Positions 63,328 to 64,000 of a stretch of DNA of 64,000 nt are shown piece by piece. Under the pieces are notes generated by a model. It was not told the origin of the DNA. It ran no database searches and worked only from the letters and a program-made list of their open reading frames with translations. The stretch comes from Centrapalus pauciflorus (taxonomy: Eukaryota; Streptophyta; Magnoliopsida; Asterales; Asteraceae): assembly GCA_020465985.1 (NCBI GenBank), contig JAANYP010002947.1, positions 1,093,501-1,157,500 on the forward strand, written 5' to 3'. Positions within the stretch are counted from its first letter, which is position 1. Each line of letters begins with the position of its first letter. The position numbers were made by a program, and so were the translations under genes.

Positions 63328-64000
63328 ATGGATCGAAACACCGGCAAACAACCCGCCGCAAGTCGAAAACGCGGCAAACAACCGGCTTCTCAATCAAACC
63401 CTTCTTTCCGCCCACCAAAATTTTACGGATAATTCGGCACCATACGTGCCACACTTTTCACCCCCCAATCCACAATATTACCAATCATCCCCACCCAATC
63501 CACAATATTACCAACCATCCCCACCCAATCCACGATATTACCAACCATCCCCACCCAATCCACAATATTACCAACCATCACCCCACAATCCGCAATATTT
63601 CTCGCAAAATCCACCCAATCCGCAATATTCCTCGCAATCCCCACCCAATCCGCAATATTCCTCGCGAGAATTTCACGAGGGTTTCGAACCATTTTCTTAT
63701 CGGGACCCCGCATCTAGAGACGAGGACGACGAGGAGACGGTACCCGAAACTCAACCCGTCGATTCCGACGATTCCGAGGAGGAGACGATTCCGGTAAACA
63801 CCGCGGCAACCGAGTCTACACGAAAGGGTCCAATGAAACCGAAAATGTGGACCTCCATCGAAGAAAAGGCTTTGGCGGAAGCCTGGATCGATATTTCCGA
63901 AGATCCAACTACCGGAAATAATAAAAAAACGTTCAAATTTTTGGGGACGAATCCTCGAAAATTTTGATAGCCGAGTTGGTGGAACTAGCCGCACCACCCA
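63328..64000 (+). pseudogene. PIF/Harbinger Myb/SANT-like protein, 5' part, frameshifted
   Basis: ATG 63328 starts MDRNTGKQPAASRKRG; this frame stops at TAA near 63427. A small indel around 63415-63425 leads into the frame that is open to 63967. That frame has about eight tandem PNPQYYQ/PNPQYSS units (63460-63665), an acidic stretch (DEDDEETVPETQ), and the start of the Myb/SANT-like domain (MWTSIEEKALAEAWIDISED). An extra T near 63938 moves the frame again (FWGRILENFDSRVGG) up to the window end. In PIF/Harbinger elements this protein binds the element ends and carries the transposase to them. As written it is broken twice. The partner DDE transposase is not in the window. Confidence 0.75.

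Larger units (their letters stand above)
61337..64000 (+). mobile_element. PIF/Harbinger-like element, 5' part (runs off the window)
   Basis: The end GGCTGTTGGGAGTACC is preceded by TAA, the 3-bp target type of PIF/Harbinger. A GC-rich block (61345-61500) follows, then a CT-rich leader with a TATA-like CCTATAAATATA (61550-61560) and CACTTTCA repeats (61560-61637), typical of the leader before the Myb-like gene of such elements. That gene resumes at 63328 after an inserted hAT derivative. The right end is outside the window. Confidence 0.6.

Overview
ORGANISM. The window is nuclear DNA of a flowering plant: AT-rich, with GT-AG introns, TATA boxes, Ty1/copia and Ty3/gypsy retrotransposons with tRNA-iMet primer sites, MuDR-, hAT- and PIF/Harbinger-type DNA transposons, and long (TA)n tracts. 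The copia element at 35925-45620 carries an extra post-pol reading frame of a type I know from Asteraceae (Artemisia/Tanacetum-like) elements, so a daisy-family genome (lettuce-like) is my best guess. The species is not determinable by reading. LAYOUT. 1-2221: 3' end of a copia element (family A). 2222-7503: intergenic, packed with MITEs, foldback elements and a local duplication. 7586-13197: the one clear host gene, an eight-exon MBOAT lysophospholipid acyltransferase (LPLAT/LPCAT) of 462 residues, with a 590-bp foldback transposon about 80 bp upstream of its TATA box. 13872-20419: a second family-A copia element, inverted relative to the first, without gag and with a broken pol. 20420-27765: intergenic, with several MITEs, a tRNA-like SINE head and a 1.4-kb long-TIR element. 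27766-35879: a nearly intact Ty3/gypsy element on the minus strand with perfect 5-bp target duplications. 35925-45620: a Sirevirus-like copia element on the plus strand, also with perfect target duplications, a broken pol and a third open reading frame downstream. 45626-48983: AT-rich with a MITE pair. 48993-51031: a non-autonomous Mutator element holding a foldback element that holds a hAT MITE. 51065-58820: a nest of up to five elements: a terminal-inverted-repeat element, a hAT-like element, a MITE-like element, a MuDR-like element and a solo LTR. 58969-61272: a MITE, then a (TA)n-bounded tandem duplication. 61337-64000: the start of a PIF/Harbinger element whose Myb-like gene was hit by a hAT derivative just upstream of its ATG. 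HOW THE GENES WORK TOGETHER. The host gene acts alone in phospholipid remodelling. The most interesting unit is the MuDR-like element at 51598-58157. Its decayed transposase gene is transcribed inward from the left TIR, and an apparently intact two-exon gene for a 146-residue GRF-type zinc-finger membrane protein is transcribed inward from the right TIR. That layout copies the convergent mudrA/mudrB arrangement of maize MuDR, with an unrelated protein in the second position. LIMITS. Exon borders, target duplications and repeat arms were read by eye, and no similarity search was run.
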